Shown: positions 10,486 to 20,830 of the stretch, piece by piece | Numbering within the stretch: position 1 is the stretch's first letter | Layout of the letters: the number at the start of each line of letters is the position of its first letter | DNA from: Zerene cesonia | Taxonomy: Eukaryota; Arthropoda; Insecta; Lepidoptera; Pieridae | Direction of reading: 5' to 3' | DNA: 64,000 nucleotides | NCBI RefSeq assembly: GCF_012273895.1 | Contig: NC_052130.1 | Location: 5,642,001-5,706,000 of the forward strand | The notes under the pieces: model-generated | The model's database searches: none | Seen by the model: the letters and a program-made list of their open reading frames with translations, nothing else | What the model was told of the DNA's origin: nothing | Position numbers and translations under genes: made by a program

Positions 10486-10569
10486 CGTTTAAATAAAATT
10501 ATATTGGGATATAATTTTATTTAAACGACTATAAATAAAATTATATCCCAATATAACTTTATTGAAACG
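10486..10569. repeat. Nested inverted repeat (three-arm palindrome)
   Basis: CGTTTAAATAAAATTATA (10486-10503) and its exact complement (10510-10527) form an 18-bp stem with loop TTGGGA. The following 10530-10569 is a degenerate inverted copy of the whole hairpin, including TCCCAA opposite TTGGGA. It may be the remains of a foldback element. Confidence 0.75.
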
Positions 10570-10627
10570 AATAATGATTTGTATATTTCAATATATTTTC
10601 TTTTAAAGCATGATATATAGAAAGATG

Positions 10628-10700
10628 TACTGGTGACACATCGACGGACAGACAGAAAGACAACGAAGTCTTAGAACAGGTGCCCGTTTTACTCTCACAT
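10628..10700 (-). repeat. (GTCY)n-type element, 3' fragment
   Basis: GACGGACAGACAGAAAGACAAC then AAGTCTTAGAACAGG and CCCGTTTTAC resembles the reverse of 35764-35900. These elements match a lepidopteran MITE class known to carry (GTCY)n microsatellites. Confidence 0.45.
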
Positions 10701-10967
10701 GTTTATTTAAATCTATTAAAACACGACAAAGCTCTCGCTATTCGTACAAAAAGTCGAGGAAAATGTCGATACAATATGTCTGTTAGTAATCGAATTGTTG
10801 AAGCGAGAAATTGGCTGTGCACAACGGTAGCAGTTTTATAAACATCACCTGCGATATTTGATAAAATATACGCCCGTAACGACGTATGGATGGGCACCTA
10901 AACTGTTATAAGAACGACCTCCCTTAAAGTTTCTATAAAGGAGAACTGTTATTACTATATACATAGA

Positions 10968-11134
10968 CTAGCTGTTCGCCCCGGCTTCGCCCGTGGTACA
11001 TATATAGTCTATGTTACTCGTGGATAATGTAGCTTTCGAATGGTGAAAGAATTTTTAAAATCGGTCCAGTAGTTTTTGAGCCTATTCATTACAACCAAAC
11101 AAACAAAGTTTTCCTCTTTATAATTTTAGTGTAG
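10968..11134 (-). mobile_element. Non-autonomous Helitron, family H2
   Basis: On the + strand CTAGCTGTTCGCCCCGGC (10968 onward), preceded by A, leads through ATCGGTCCAGTAGTTTTTGA to TTAGTGTAGA (to 11134) followed by T. Read on the minus strand this is 5' TC to 3' CTAG, with a GGC-GAA-GCC hairpin next to the 3' end. Confidence 0.7.
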
Positions 11135-11185
11135 ATAAACAGAGGTTTTTTCTTCATAATTGTTGATTTAACTTCGCTTTTGCGA

Positions 11186-11330
11186 GCGGTGATGGCTCAG
11201 TGTAGCTCAGATTTCGAACGAACAGTCGGGGATTTTATTCCAGTATAAACGCTTAAATAATAAATAGTTTTATCAGTTGATCTGCACATTATTCCCATCA
11301 CCACTGCTCAAATTCAAAATAATCAAGATA
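11186..11330 (+). repeat. Degenerate SINE-A head (tentative)
   Basis: GGTGATGGCTCAGTGTAGC resembles box A of SINE-A. ATTTCGAACGAACAGTCGGGG and CATCACCACTGCTC are further SINE-A-like words, but in a disturbed order. Confidence 0.25.
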
Positions 11331-11639
11331 AAAATATTTACAACATATCAATTAAGATTTATATAAGTCACTATCGTTTCAAGTTTTAATTTCAGGATAA
11401 AAACCATTTCAAATTATAACGTCCTTCTATCAAATACAGTCTAATATCACTATTCCCATATAAATCTTCTGACTGATCAAGTTCGTTCCCATTTCAAATA
11501 TTCAAATAATTACTTTAAAATTTATGCTTCATCATTGCCTTTGCACTGCTTATTTGCCTAAGCTACAACCAAGCAGCGGAGCAAGTAGGTTCTTTACATA
11601 TATTTCAAAAATATCCAAAATCTAAACGTACCTTTGTAA

Positions 11640-11770
11640 TCACACTAATAAAACTAATATTATAAATGTGTCAGTTTGTTGGTTTGGATGTTTGTCCGTC
11701 AATCACGCTGAAAATAAATACTCCCTTGGGATAACAAAGGAATCCGGGCGGAGCCGGGACAAGCGTCTAG
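11640..11770 (+). mobile_element. Internally deleted H4 Helitron (131 bp)
   Basis: Starts TCACACTAATA after A at 11639 and ends GGAGCCGGGACAAGCGTCTAG (CTAG 11767-11770) before T. Both ends are intact, but the inner AGCTCATATCCTGTCTG segment of other H4 copies is absent. It shows that the termini are enough to define a copy. Confidence 0.75.
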
Positions 11771-12364
11771 TATTTAATAAATAAAATGCATTAATTCATC
11801 CTCTCCAAACAGGGAGAACAACAAATAATTTCCAAGACTTTAGGAAATTATTTATTCCTGTTAACCATGGGCCTGTGTATTAATACAAATTATATCTCTT
11901 TAATATTGTTAAAGCCCATCGTAATTTCTAATTAAGGGAACCTCGCACAAAGATGCCACATAAGCAACTGAGACTAGCCCTTATTAAGGTATCACCACAG
12001 TTATAGTTTTCTAGATGATGTTTCCGCCCACGGCCTTGTCCGAATCAAACGAAATTCTCACGGGAATTAAGTTTCAAGCTGGTAAAAAGCAGTCTATTAC
12101 TCTGTAGCATCAACTATCTCTAGGCACGATAGCTATAACGTTTAATCGGTCGTATGTGAATCGGGGACAAAAAATACTTTACCATAGTATAAAGAAGAAT
12201 TTCTATCCTTGGGTATAAAATTTCACACTCGGAGATGAATGTGTAAAGCTGAATCCATTAATCAACGATGCCTTACAGACAACTGTGTAGAGGTTTTGTA
12301 AAATGATCTCATTTTTCGTCTTTTGTTCAGAACGAAAGAAATTGAATAAAATACATTTTTACGT
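11771..12364. other. AT-rich stretch, nothing recognised
   Basis: No repeat or gene signal I can support. Confidence 0.45.
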
Positions 12365-12490
12365 AATAGCGGGTAACTGAGCTGGTGGTGCTGGTGGTAA
12401 ACTCGCTTTTAAAAGGTAAGGGATAAGGAAAGATGGACGACTGGAAAGGAGGGTATAGAAGAGGAATAAAGAAACGGGGTATTACTTTGC
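12365..12490 (-). repeat. Retroposon-B, 3' fragment
   Basis: AGCGGGTAACTGAGCTGGTGG followed by AAGGTAAGGGATAAGG and GACGACTGGAAAGG matches the tail and purine-rich part of the copy at 53874-54196. Confidence 0.45.
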
Positions 12491-12739
12491 ATATTTCCAA
12501 CGGGAAATTTTAAAAGCTTTTTAATTTCTTACTTTTAAATCAGTGACTGATTATGTTATTACAAAATTAAAGTAAACATAAAATATACTAAAACTAAGAT
12601 AGCTAAAAAAAACTAAGTAACCAGTAAGAACTGGCAAGCCCAAGCCCATAATCGACACATGGGCCAGTAAAAACCATCATATAATCTACTTGGGGTTTCC
12701 AAATTGATTGAGACCACGATTTTTTTAACCGTCTTCCTA

Positions 12740-12920
12740 TATTTTATCCTCTTGGGGTGGAATTAAATCAATCCTTTCTTAGGGGATGCCTATACCATAG
12801 TGGCTATTTCCAAACAAATTTCATCCTGATCGGTCCAGTAGTTTGGGCTGTGCGTTGATTGATCAGTCAATCATGTCACCTTTGCGTCTTGTACCAAGAT
12901 TATCCCACAATGCAAGTGAT
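12740..12920 (+). repeat. H10 repeat (Helitron-like), copy 1
   Basis: CTTAGGGGATGCCTATACC, ATAGTGGCTATTTCC, GGTCCAGTAGTTTGGG and CTGTGCGTTGATTGATC occur in the same order at 18129-18340 and 59925-60085, and in reverse across the 39345-40790 region. The termini are not resolved here. Confidence 0.5.
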
Positions 12921-13156
12921 ATTGTTTGTTATAATTTTTTTACTGATAAATGGATAACTTCAAGCGATCAAATAACGAAGGTTTACCGATTTAGTATAAA
13001 TGTTTCAGCAGACAGGGGTCTAGTCACGATTGGATATTGATAGCCAGTCGTTCAAATACATTTTAAATGAAAGGTTTCGTTGATTAATTGATTGTGATCT
13101 GAATGATGTGTGTTTTAAATTATATATTAATATAGAATGAACGAATTTATTACGTA

Positions 13157-13356
13157 CTAGCTGTGCCCCGCGGTTTCACCCTCGTAGGTCCGCATCCCGT
13201 AAGAATATTGGGATAAAAAGTTGCCTATATGTTATTCCAGTTGTCTAGCTGTCTACGTACCAAATTTCATTGCAATCGGTTCAGTAGTTTTTGCGTGTAA
13301 AAGCAACAAACACACACACATTCTTACAAACTTTCGCATTTATAATATTAGTAGGA
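13157..13356 (-). mobile_element. Non-autonomous Helitron, family H1
   Basis: CTAG (13157-13160) follows A and TAATATTAGTAGGA ends at 13356 before T, so on the minus strand it is TC...CTAG in an AT target. Inner words TTGCCTATATGTTATTCCAG and CATTGCAATCGGTTCAGTAG define H1. Base changes have weakened the terminal hairpin (CCTCG in place of CCGCG). Confidence 0.85.
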
Positions 13357-13431
13357 TAAGTAGGATGCGTAATGATCTGAGCTCTTCCAATTTAAAATTT
13401 TCACGGTACAAACCTTTGCTCCTTTTTTTAA

Positions 13432-13605
13432 TAGTAGCGATCCGCGCCGGCTTCGCCCGTGGCACATATACAGCCTATAGCCTTCCTCAATAAATGGGCT
13501 ATTTACTGACACTAAAAGAATTTTTCAAATCGGGCCAGTAGTTCCTGAGATTAGTGCGTGCGCGATTAGTGCAAACTCTTCAGCTTTGTAATATTAGTAG
13601 AGATA
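13432..13605 (-). mobile_element. Non-autonomous Helitron, family H2
   Basis: GCGCCGGCTTCGCCCGTGG, ATCGGGCCAGTAGTTCCTGA and AATATTAGTAGAGA before T. CTAG has mutated to TAGCGATCC. Confidence 0.6.
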
Positions 13606-13606
13606 A

Positions 13607-14236
13607 GCTTCAATTTCTTCCTACAATTTCAATAAAAAATTAACCTTACGATTCTTGGCATAAATAAATAATTTATCCACCATACTATTCTAATATCAAA
13701 AATGCGAAAATTATTCTATATGTCTCTTTTTCACGCCTAAAACACTGAAGTGTTTTGATTGAAATTTTTAAAACTTAAAAACATGTACAATTATGCACTG
13801 ATGGTGGCTTTATCACTGTTAGCGATCTCTAACAGTCAACACAAGAAAGCGAGTAGAATACAAGGTAATTTTATAGAAAAATAAATGCCGCTTCTAGTAT
13901 TATATACCCGTGTTTGACTAATAAAGATTAGTATACTCAAGACGACTCTTCATTACGTGGCTCCGCTGAATATGACCTTTTAAGGTCAAGACGCGGAATA
14001 TAGGCTATGCCAGGGGAATCATTGTTTGTGAAAATAGTCTATACCCATGCAAGTGACATTAGTGTCGAATTTTTCATATCTCTTATGGTCAATTCGCATT
14101 GCCCATGACTACACTCGTTAACTTCATAGTAGTTGAATACTTATAAACCTTCCTCCTGATTAAAGACCCTATCCATTAAAAGACTGTTACGTAAATTAAA
14201 AATTCGAACCACACAGACACACACACACGTCTGAAA
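13607..14236. other. No gene; minor palindrome only
   Basis: TGACCT-TTTA-AGGTCA (13973-13988) is an everted pair of AGGTCA half-sites. The surroundings give no sign that it is a regulatory site. The rest is featureless. Confidence 0.4.
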
Positions 14237-14265
14237 GCGACTTTGTTTTATACTATGTAGTGAAA
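14237..14265 (-). repeat. H3 Helitron 5' terminus fragment
   Basis: GCGACTTTGTTTTATACTATGTAGTGA is the reverse complement of the H3 start (TCACTACATAGTATA...). Confidence 0.5.
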
Positions 14266-14676
14266 ATAGAAAAATATAATAAAACATAACCAATCACGAA
14301 AATTAAGTATTTCTCAACCCACGACATAAATTCTCCTTCAAATATGCTATTTATAAAACATTTCTTTATATCGTTAATCATAAATATTTCGCACAACATT
14401 TATCAATTTTTTCTCGAAAATTCTCAACAAAGGGTCAGGCCAGGGCCGCAAAATTAACATAATCACACCATTACGAGTCTTGGGGCCTATGAATATTTAT
14501 TATATAGGACTTAGATCCGTCCCAAGAGTCTAAATGGGACTTGGGCGCTTATTAAAAACAAGATACGGTATACAAGTTATATATTATCGTGTATATAAGT
14601 CGTTTGTATACTTTGTGTGACGCAAATACTTTTTTATCTATATTTGAAAACTTCTGATGAAAATAATTGGAAAAGT

Positions 14677-14885
14677 GGCTGCAAGAAGCCTGCAAAAAAC
14701 CTGCAAGAAACTCTGTAGAGTTTCTTGTCGGCTCTTCTCTGTAGCAGTCTACTTTCGGAACTGGTGGTAAATGTTGACTCGTCGTGGTCGTAGCAGCCTT
14801 TTAGGACGTCCACTGTTATAACTATTCTATGACAATTCGAAGGTGCTTCTATAAGAAGTCGAGTAATGTTAAAATGTACATACAA
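14677..14885 (+). repeat. LINE 3' region with perfect hairpin
   Basis: AGAGTTTCTTGTCGGCTCTTCTC and TTCGGAACTGGTGGTA are the 3' words seen reversed at 52735-52885. Next to them are three CCTGCAA-type repeats (about 14677-14707) and a perfect 11-bp inverted repeat (14704-14714 with 14717-14727). LINE origin is inferred from the recurrence of this block in lepidopteran sequence. Confidence 0.45.
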
Positions 14886-14975
14886 ACATACAATGAAACA
14901 ACCATAAAGTTGCGCACAAGTATGGTAGCCTCATAACACATATGACGTAATAGACGTTACGTAATCAATTATATA

Positions 14976-15130
14976 CTAGCTGTGTTTCGCGGTTTTACCT
15001 ACGTACCCTAAGCCTTACTCAATAAATGCGCTTACTAACGCTAAAAGATTTGTTCAAATCGGACAAGTGATTTCGGAGACCACGCTCGACCAAACAAACA
15101 AAATCTCCAGCTTTATAATATTAGTATAGA
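14976..15130 (-). mobile_element. Non-autonomous Helitron, family H2
   Basis: CTAG (14976-14979) after A and AATATTAGTATAGA before T define both ends. The middle CTTACTCAATAAATG and TTCAAATCGGACAAGTG match H2. Confidence 0.65.
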
Positions 15131-15137
15131 TACGTCC

Positions 15138-15185
15138 ATGTTATCATCATCATCATCAGCCCATGAGGCACAAGCTGCTTATGAG
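15138..15185 (-). repeat. SINE-A 3' end fragment
   Basis: ATCATCATCATCATCAGCCCAT is the reversed SINE-A tail. The following GAGGCACAAGCTGCTTATGAG is a worn version of the block next to it. Confidence 0.4.
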
Positions 15186-15206
15186 CTCATATTATTTATA
15201 TGAATA

Positions 15207-15372
15207 CTAGCTGACGCGGTCAACGCTGTTCTGCCTTACTCTTATCATTTAAGGGTATGAAAAGACGTTGACCGATTCTCAGACCTACCCAATAAGTACA
15301 CAAAATTACATGAGAATCGGTCCAGCCGTTTCGGAGGAGTATGGTACCTAACATTGAGGCACGAGAATTGTA
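15207..15372 (-). mobile_element. Non-autonomous Helitron, family H5
   Basis: CTAGCTGACGCGGTCAACGC (15207 onward) through AACGCTGTTCTGCCTTACTC, GAGAATCGGTCCAGCCG and TTCGGAGGAGTATGG to CACGAGAATTGTATATA. The same order at 46073-46262. The minus-strand 5' end abuts a (GAAA)n tract. Confidence 0.65.
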
Positions 15373-15515
15373 TATATAAAGAAAGAAAGAAAGACAGAAA
15401 AAACATTTATTTGATGGAATATGTTTAAAAGATTTCGTTATATTATGATTCTTACATATTTTGAAAAAATAACTTTTCAAACACACAAAAACGATAAAAA
15501 CAAAAAAAAAAAATC
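15373..15515 (-). repeat. LINE 3' end with (GAAA)n terminus
   Basis: AAAGAAAGAAAGAAAGACAG then ACATTTATTTGATGG repeats the arrangement at 1163-1440. An H5 Helitron ends exactly at the microsatellite. Confidence 0.45.
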
Positions 15516-15562
15516 ACACACATGGTGATGTGATAATCTCCATCTTTGAAGTCGGTTAAAGC
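15516..15562 (+). repeat. Family E terminal fragment
   Basis: AATCTCCATCTTTGAAGTCGG then TTAAA matches the end of family E (best copies 51466-51672 and 60088-60262). Confidence 0.4.
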
Positions 15563-15969
15563 ATATAGGTAATATTTTATTGGGATCAAGAGGTACTTAA
15601 CAATAAATAAGAGTGTTCCGTACATGAGGATATTGAGGAAGCGGCAACGGAACCGCTGGCTTCCTTTCCCTCCCTTTGTTCTTGTTATATTGTAAGACGC
15701 TCTGACTTTCATTAGAGATATTATAGATTTACTCATAAATAAATAAAAAAATATTCATGTGGTATACAATACATTAGTACAAGTGAATGTTTATTGTATG
15801 TCATCGATTAAACTCAAGAACTACTGGACCGAATATTATGAAATTTCGTGTATATTTGTATCATTCCACGGAAAAGTTTTGTATAATATAATCATTAAAG
15901 CCAATTACCACCAGGTGGCTTCTTACATTTATTTTAGTCGTTTGCGTAGCAATACGGAACGGGTACAGC

Positions 15970-16217
15970 TAGTCCTACTAATCCAACTATCCTACTAATA
16001 TACTTCCTACTAGTCCTAATAATCCTACTAATATTAAAATGCAAAAGTTTGTAAGGATGTGTGTTTGTTGCTCTTTCACGCAAAAACTAGTGAACCGATT
16101 GCAATGAAATGAGGTACGTAGACAGCTGGACAACTGGAATAACATATAGGCAACTTTTTATCCCGATATTACTACGGGAATTGAACTTACGCGGGTGAAA
16201 CCACGGGCCGCAGCTAG
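15970..16217 (+). mobile_element. H1 Helitron with iterated 5' terminus
   Basis: The body runs from TCCTACTAATATT (16023) to CGCAGCTAG (ends 16217, before T). Upstream (about 15973-16022) there are four more partial or full TCCTACTAAT units, so the 5' end is present as a short tandem array. ACAGCTGGACAACTGGAAT and ATAGGCAACTTTTTATCCCG confirm H1. Confidence 0.8.
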
Positions 16218-16421
16218 TACTTAAATAAAATTGTATTTGCAGAACAAAACTTTACCAACAACGTTAGGATATGAACGAGTTTTGAAGACGAATGAATAAT
16301 TTGCATATATTTAGCCCGAAATTATTTCGAAAGTTGTTCAGTTCAATTACAATATATTTAATTTTATTTGGGCAACTTTTTGAGAGTACAATGGTAATTG
16401 GTATTACAAATGTAAATCCTA

Positions 16422-16626
16422 TCCTACTAATATTAGAAATGCGAAAGTTTCTGTGGATGGATGTATGTGTATGTTTGTTACTCTTTCACGCAAAGACTGC
16501 TGAAGCGATTGCAATAAAATTTGGTACGTAGATAGCTGGACAACTAGAATAACACATAGGCACTTATTATCCTGATATTCCTACGGGATACAGACTTAGG
16601 CAGGTGAAACCGCCGGGCGCAGCTAG
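16422..16626 (+). mobile_element. Non-autonomous Helitron, family H1
   Basis: TC at 16422 follows A and CTAG ends at 16626 before T. An extra TCCTA precedes the start. Only about 200 bp separate it from the H1 copy at 15970-16217, in the same orientation. Confidence 0.8.
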
Positions 16627-16667
16627 TAAAATATAAACACCCCAACAAATGGACCAGTAGAATCTAC

Positions 16668-16735
16668 AAAGGGTAAAACGGGACCGTATCACTAAGAATT
16701 TGTCAGTCTGTCCGACCGTCACTAGACAACAAATA
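16668..16735 (+). repeat. (GTCY)n-type element fragment
   Basis: GGGTAAAACGGGACCG, TCACTAAG and CAGTCTGTCCGACCGTCAC match 35764-35900. Confidence 0.45.
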
Positions 16736-17306
16736 ATAAAAATTTGAGGTAAACCAATGATTTTAACTCGACAGAACTTCTCTTTATAGAGTAATATTCT
16801 CTTTATATAGAAAGTAGAAACGTATAGTAAAATTAAGCAAATCCTGGTTTATCAACTAGTCGCAGCGATCCAATCAGATCCATCACACAGAATTCAAAAC
16901 CAATCAGATAGTAACGTAACACTTAGTTGATTGGCGCAACCAATGACCGTAGATTTTATCAAATCGATAGTCGAATCGAAAACATTAGCCAAAATTGAAT
17001 TGTCGATGGTTATTATACAAATTTTATTTTGTAAATATCATATTGGAACAAGTTTAAAACATAATATTATTTGTTATGTTTCACACGATGTTCCGTTGAT
17101 GAAATTTTTAACAAATTTTATTGTATGGATGATATTAAATTTGAAATAGTAACGATATTTTTTCTCTTGAATTTCATGAGTAAAGCGTGTTTTTTTTAGT
17201 TTTTTAAAACAATGTTTACTCATTTCATTGAGGTACCATAATCCATAAATGCATAAATTTACAATAAATTTAGGTAGATTTAATCTGACATTTTAGCATT
17301 AAACTA
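16736..17306. other. AT-rich stretch, nothing recognised
   Basis: No repeat family or gene signal. A 72-codon open frame at 16931-17149 has no recognisable content. Confidence 0.45.
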
Positions 17307-17455
17307 CTAGCTGCGCCCGGCGGTTTCACTCGCGTAAGTCCGTATCCCTTAGAAATATCGCGATAAAAAGTTGCCCATAGGTACTGCAGTTGTTCAGCTG
17401 TCTATGTACCAAATTTAATTGCAATCGGTTTAGTAGTTTTTGCGTGAAAAAGCAT
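17307..17455 (-). mobile_element. H1 Helitron, 5'-truncated
   Basis: CTAG at 17307-17310, GCGCCCGGCGGTTTCACTCG, AAAAGTTGCCCATAGG and GTTTTTGCGTGAAAAAGC. The TCCTACTAATATT end is missing and the sequence leaves the family near 17455. Confidence 0.65.
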
Positions 17456-17849
17456 AGCACGGGTATACTCAGTTTAGAATCCTATCTTCCACTTCAGTTT
17501 AGTAATTCAATCTAGAATAACATACCCCTTTCTTTTATAATTTTGAATTTGAACCATCTCCTGACACAATCATTGTACGCGACGTAAAATAAAGATAAAC
17601 AAATACGCTTATTTTTAATATTAAGTAGGCATTCTCAACAAGTCTGTTGTTAGTAATGGACCAATCATTAGACAAGGGGGACATCTGGAACGGTAATGAA
17701 TTACGGTGAAACTGCTAACTATAGACTTATATTAATGTTCCTCCCCGGAGGGTAAAGACCCTGGGAGCCTGACATTTTCATACAAAACATTGTTTGTCAC
17801 ACGACGTATAGCAAACGAATATTAGTTACCTTATGGACTGTAGACATTA

Positions 17850-18055
17850 CTAGCTGCGCCCCGCGGTTTCACCCGCGTAAGTCCGTATCCAGTAGGAATA
17901 AGGGGATAAAAAGTTGCCTATTATATTCTTATTCGAGTTGTCCAGGTATCTTTGTACCAAATTTCATTGTAATCGGTTAACTAGCTTTGCGTGAAAGAGC
18001 ATCAAACACACACGTCCTTACAAACTTTCGCATTTATAATATTAGTAGGAGGGGA
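17850..18055 (-). mobile_element. H1 Helitron with intact 3' hairpin
   Basis: Best view of the H1 3' end. CTAG is 17850-17853. Eight bases in from it lies CGCGG-TTTCAC-CCGCG (17862-17877), the hairpin that Helitrons carry just upstream of CTRR. The 5' end reads TCCTACTAATATT on the minus strand, with an extra TCCCC block before it (ends 18055 before T). It inserts into AT without duplication. Confidence 0.85.
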
Positions 18056-18072
18056 TAGTAGGATATTTATTA

Positions 18073-18122
18073 CTAGCTTTGCACCGTCGTTTCACCCACG
18101 TCGTACATTTTTTATATAGCCT
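18073..18122 (-). repeat. Helitron 3' terminus fragment
   Basis: CTAGCTTTGCACCGTCG then TTTCACCCACGTCG and ATATAGCC, an H2-like 3' end only. Confidence 0.4.
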
Positions 18123-18128
18123 ACTAGC

Positions 18129-18340
18129 AGATTCAAGCGTGATCTAAATTAATTTTCTTTAATCCATTATCCCCTGAGGGAGAGAGCGGGGATATAATTA
18201 ATCAAAATCCTTTCTTAGCGGATGCCTACATACTAGTGACTATCAACGTGGTAAATTCCAGTCCGATGGTCCCACTAAGTGGCTATGCGTAGATAGATCA
18301 GTCGGTCTGTCATCTTTGCGTTTTAATTACTAAGATAGTC
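18129..18340 (+). repeat. H10 repeat, copy 2
   Basis: CTTAGCGGATGCCTACATAC, TAGTGACTATCAACG and TGCGTAGATAGATCAGTCGG align with H10 copy 1. Confidence 0.5.
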
Positions 18341-19325
18341 TTACTCCCTGAATGGACTGGTGCGAGATGTGTTACGCTTAAAGACAGAAATTGCTCACGT
18401 TGAGGTCACAGTAAGATATCCACATTGCGAATTCGAGTTGTGGCTTTAATGAAAACGCTAACAATCTGACGTGTCAATGAAGAAAGGCTCACGCGTTCTG
18501 AAGATTAATTGGTTTACCAATATACTTGTATTTCAATTAAAAAAGCAATTCCACAAGCGTAGTACATTTGAAAATATTTTTGCTCTACACGCCTTTATAA
18601 ATGGACTATCTGACATCGAAATAATACAATTTGAACTAGTATTTTCTGATATTAGCGTTCAAACAGACTCTTCAGGTTTTTATATTTATAGATCCTATTG
18701 CTTGCCTGAGTTCTCCTGAGGTTATACTGCGTTCCTTCCTGAAGTTTTAGGCAGCCTTCACAAGCTGTTAAACTTCATGGAGGAGCTGGGTTGGTTTCAG
18801 CTTATACTAGTTTCCCCTCCTTTTCGTTTCACGCAAAATAAGCGCTTCAAGTCGTAGTCGTCTCTTATTATTAATCGTTTGTCAGAATTGAAGCGTCTAA
18901 TTTTATTCCTATTTGAATCCACATCATTCAAATGTCACTCGCCAAGTTGTTGATTTGTAATGCAATCAACATCTTCGTTGTAGTTTCGTCCGCCCATTGT
19001 TTTGAACTGAAATTTTCAATTAAATAAATCCAGCGTGTAGTGCCCAACAAGTAGCTTGTAATGGACACCTAAACTTTCAAAATTGAGTACAATGTCAGTG
19101 CAATTTCGAAACTTTGTGTAGTTGAACTGTGAGTGCTCATCAAACTTTGTAGTTAGGCCGATGTTGAACTGAGTTGGATATTAACTGTGAGACAAGATGG
19201 CGGCTGTCAAAGTTACCACAGATAATTAACGGTGGAAAAAGGTAAAATGGGAATCGATTATTGAATTCTGTAACTATTGATCGTGATAAATAAATGTATA
19301 TTGAATACTTTAAAAAAAGGGGGTT
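18341..19325. other. About 1 kb, nothing recognised
   Basis: Mixed AT-rich sequence with a few GC-moderate patches (about 18715-18800). No exon with splice sites or repeat family I can support. Confidence 0.45.
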
Positions 19326-19326
19326 T

Positions 19327-19478
19327 GTCAATTCGACGGTATTTTCGTGGCTTTATTACCTAAGGACTTTTGACTGGGTGAACCGATTCTAATCATTTTT
19401 TTTTTGATAGCTGATGCCTGCCGTGTGACCCCAATTAAATTGTTCGAATTCTTTTAATTGAAAAGCTAGTTTTTTTCG
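19327..19478 (-). repeat. Family E copy (reverse)
   Basis: GTCAATTCGACGGTATTTTCG, CTAAGGACTTTTGACTGGG and TGAACCGATTCTAATCATT are the reverse complement of the family E words at 51466-51672. Confidence 0.5.
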
Positions 19479-19557
19479 AAGAAATTAGGTCTAGTTATAT
19501 GTTTAAAATAGTTGTAACAAAACCCATTTTAGAATATTAATAAAAATACGATATGTG

Positions 19558-19636
19558 ACACGTGAAAGAGTAACAAACATCCACAGCCATAAATACATCC
19601 TTACTTATAAACTTTCGCGTGTATAATATTTGAAAG
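19558..19636 (-). repeat. Helitron H1-type 5' fragment
   Basis: CACGTGAAAGAGTAACAAAC, ACATCCTTACTTATAAAC and TTTCGCGTGTATAATATT. Confidence 0.45.
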
Positions 19637-20044
19637 ATAGTCTTAAGTATGATATAAAAGATAAGCATGTGTGTGCGTGCGGCTCTGTGTAACAATAGGA
19701 CCAACCGATACTGTTGATCCGTTAATTGTGTAAATGTGTGCGTGCTCGATTCTTGCTCTTGCAAACTTGTGTCTCCAAAAGACAATTTCTGTAAACTTCC
19801 AAGTCAATATTCTAATGCACATAGATGTCTCCCAATACCTTATTGAAATGTTTGCCATTCGCTTTGTCGTCATGTTTAAGTCTTTGAGCAGAAACAATTT
19901 CAATGTAGACAAACATAGATACTAAATTGAAGTCCATTTCGGAGGATACTGATCAATTCGCATCTGTTTCGGATATGCTTTTAGGTTAGGTTAATAGTAT
20001 AGTCAATAGTGTGCCTCAATTATAATAATTGTTGTATTGTTGTT

Positions 20045-20262
20045 GTATTCTAAGGATGGCCGGATGTATTTTCCTTTTCCTTACCCTTCCCAGTCCATCC
20101 GTTCTTTCCATCAAGCCTTTCTTTATTCCTTACCCCCTAAAAATGGGCATGATCAGTTCATTCGCTTAGGCTCTGCCTTTGAGAATGTTCATGGGCGGTG
20201 GTAATCGCTTACCATCAGGTGAACCTCGGCCTTACTTTGCCTGTCTTGGTGTAGACCAATTA
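20045..20262 (+). mobile_element. Retroposon-B, 3' half
   Basis: TTTTCCTTTTCCTTACCC, CCCAGTCCATCC, ATGTTCATGGGCGGTGG and ATCGCTTACCATCAGGTGAAC in family order. The A-tail is not clear. Confidence 0.55.
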
Positions 20263-20740
20263 AGAGAGAATGGCCTTTTGGCAATTAAGAGTAATGGATG
20301 GCGCTATTATTTTTAATTCCTTTATCGAAATTTAAGAAGAGGTTAAAACACACATAATATTCTATCTTTCGGAATTTGATAGGAGCTAGATGTTTACTGC
20401 TGTAAAGAGGTTATGTTATTTCTACTCTCATAACTATAACTGTCTAGACACAAAAAGCATAGCATAAACGAACTCCGCTGCGTCGTTAAAATGTTGTAAT
20501 AGGAATGAATGAATGTAATAAATACTAGAATGATATTTAATCTAGTCGATCCAAGCAACTTCTATTCAATACAAAATGTCTTTATCTTTTCAATTCTGCA
20601 ACATTTGACACTGACGCTATGGCGTTCCCCAATTAACAAACACCAAAGATATTAAATATGAATCATTGATTTATTTCTTTAATATTAACCTCGAAAACTC
20701 TTCAGGCTCATAATATTGGTCTATCTGTATTCAATTTCAG

Positions 20741-20830
20741 GGTCTAACGGTTCAAAAAGGTACCCGAATCACCTTGTGGTTTCCACGCGGGACCTCGCGC
20801 AAACAATGGCATTGTAACAGCCAATCTCTA
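20741..20830 (+). other. Weak exon-like patch with acceptor-like border
   Basis: TGTATTCAATTTCAG ends at 20740 and resembles a 3' splice site. The next 90 bases are richer in GC than their surroundings and open in two frames; one frame stops at TAA about 20817-20819. The translations are not recognised and no matching donor is evident, so this may be chance. Confidence 0.15.

Noticed and set aside
13973..13988. Everted AGGTCA half-sites as a nuclear receptor element
   Set aside because: There is no promoter context, and a 6+6 match with a 4-nt spacer is expected by chance in a 64-kb window.
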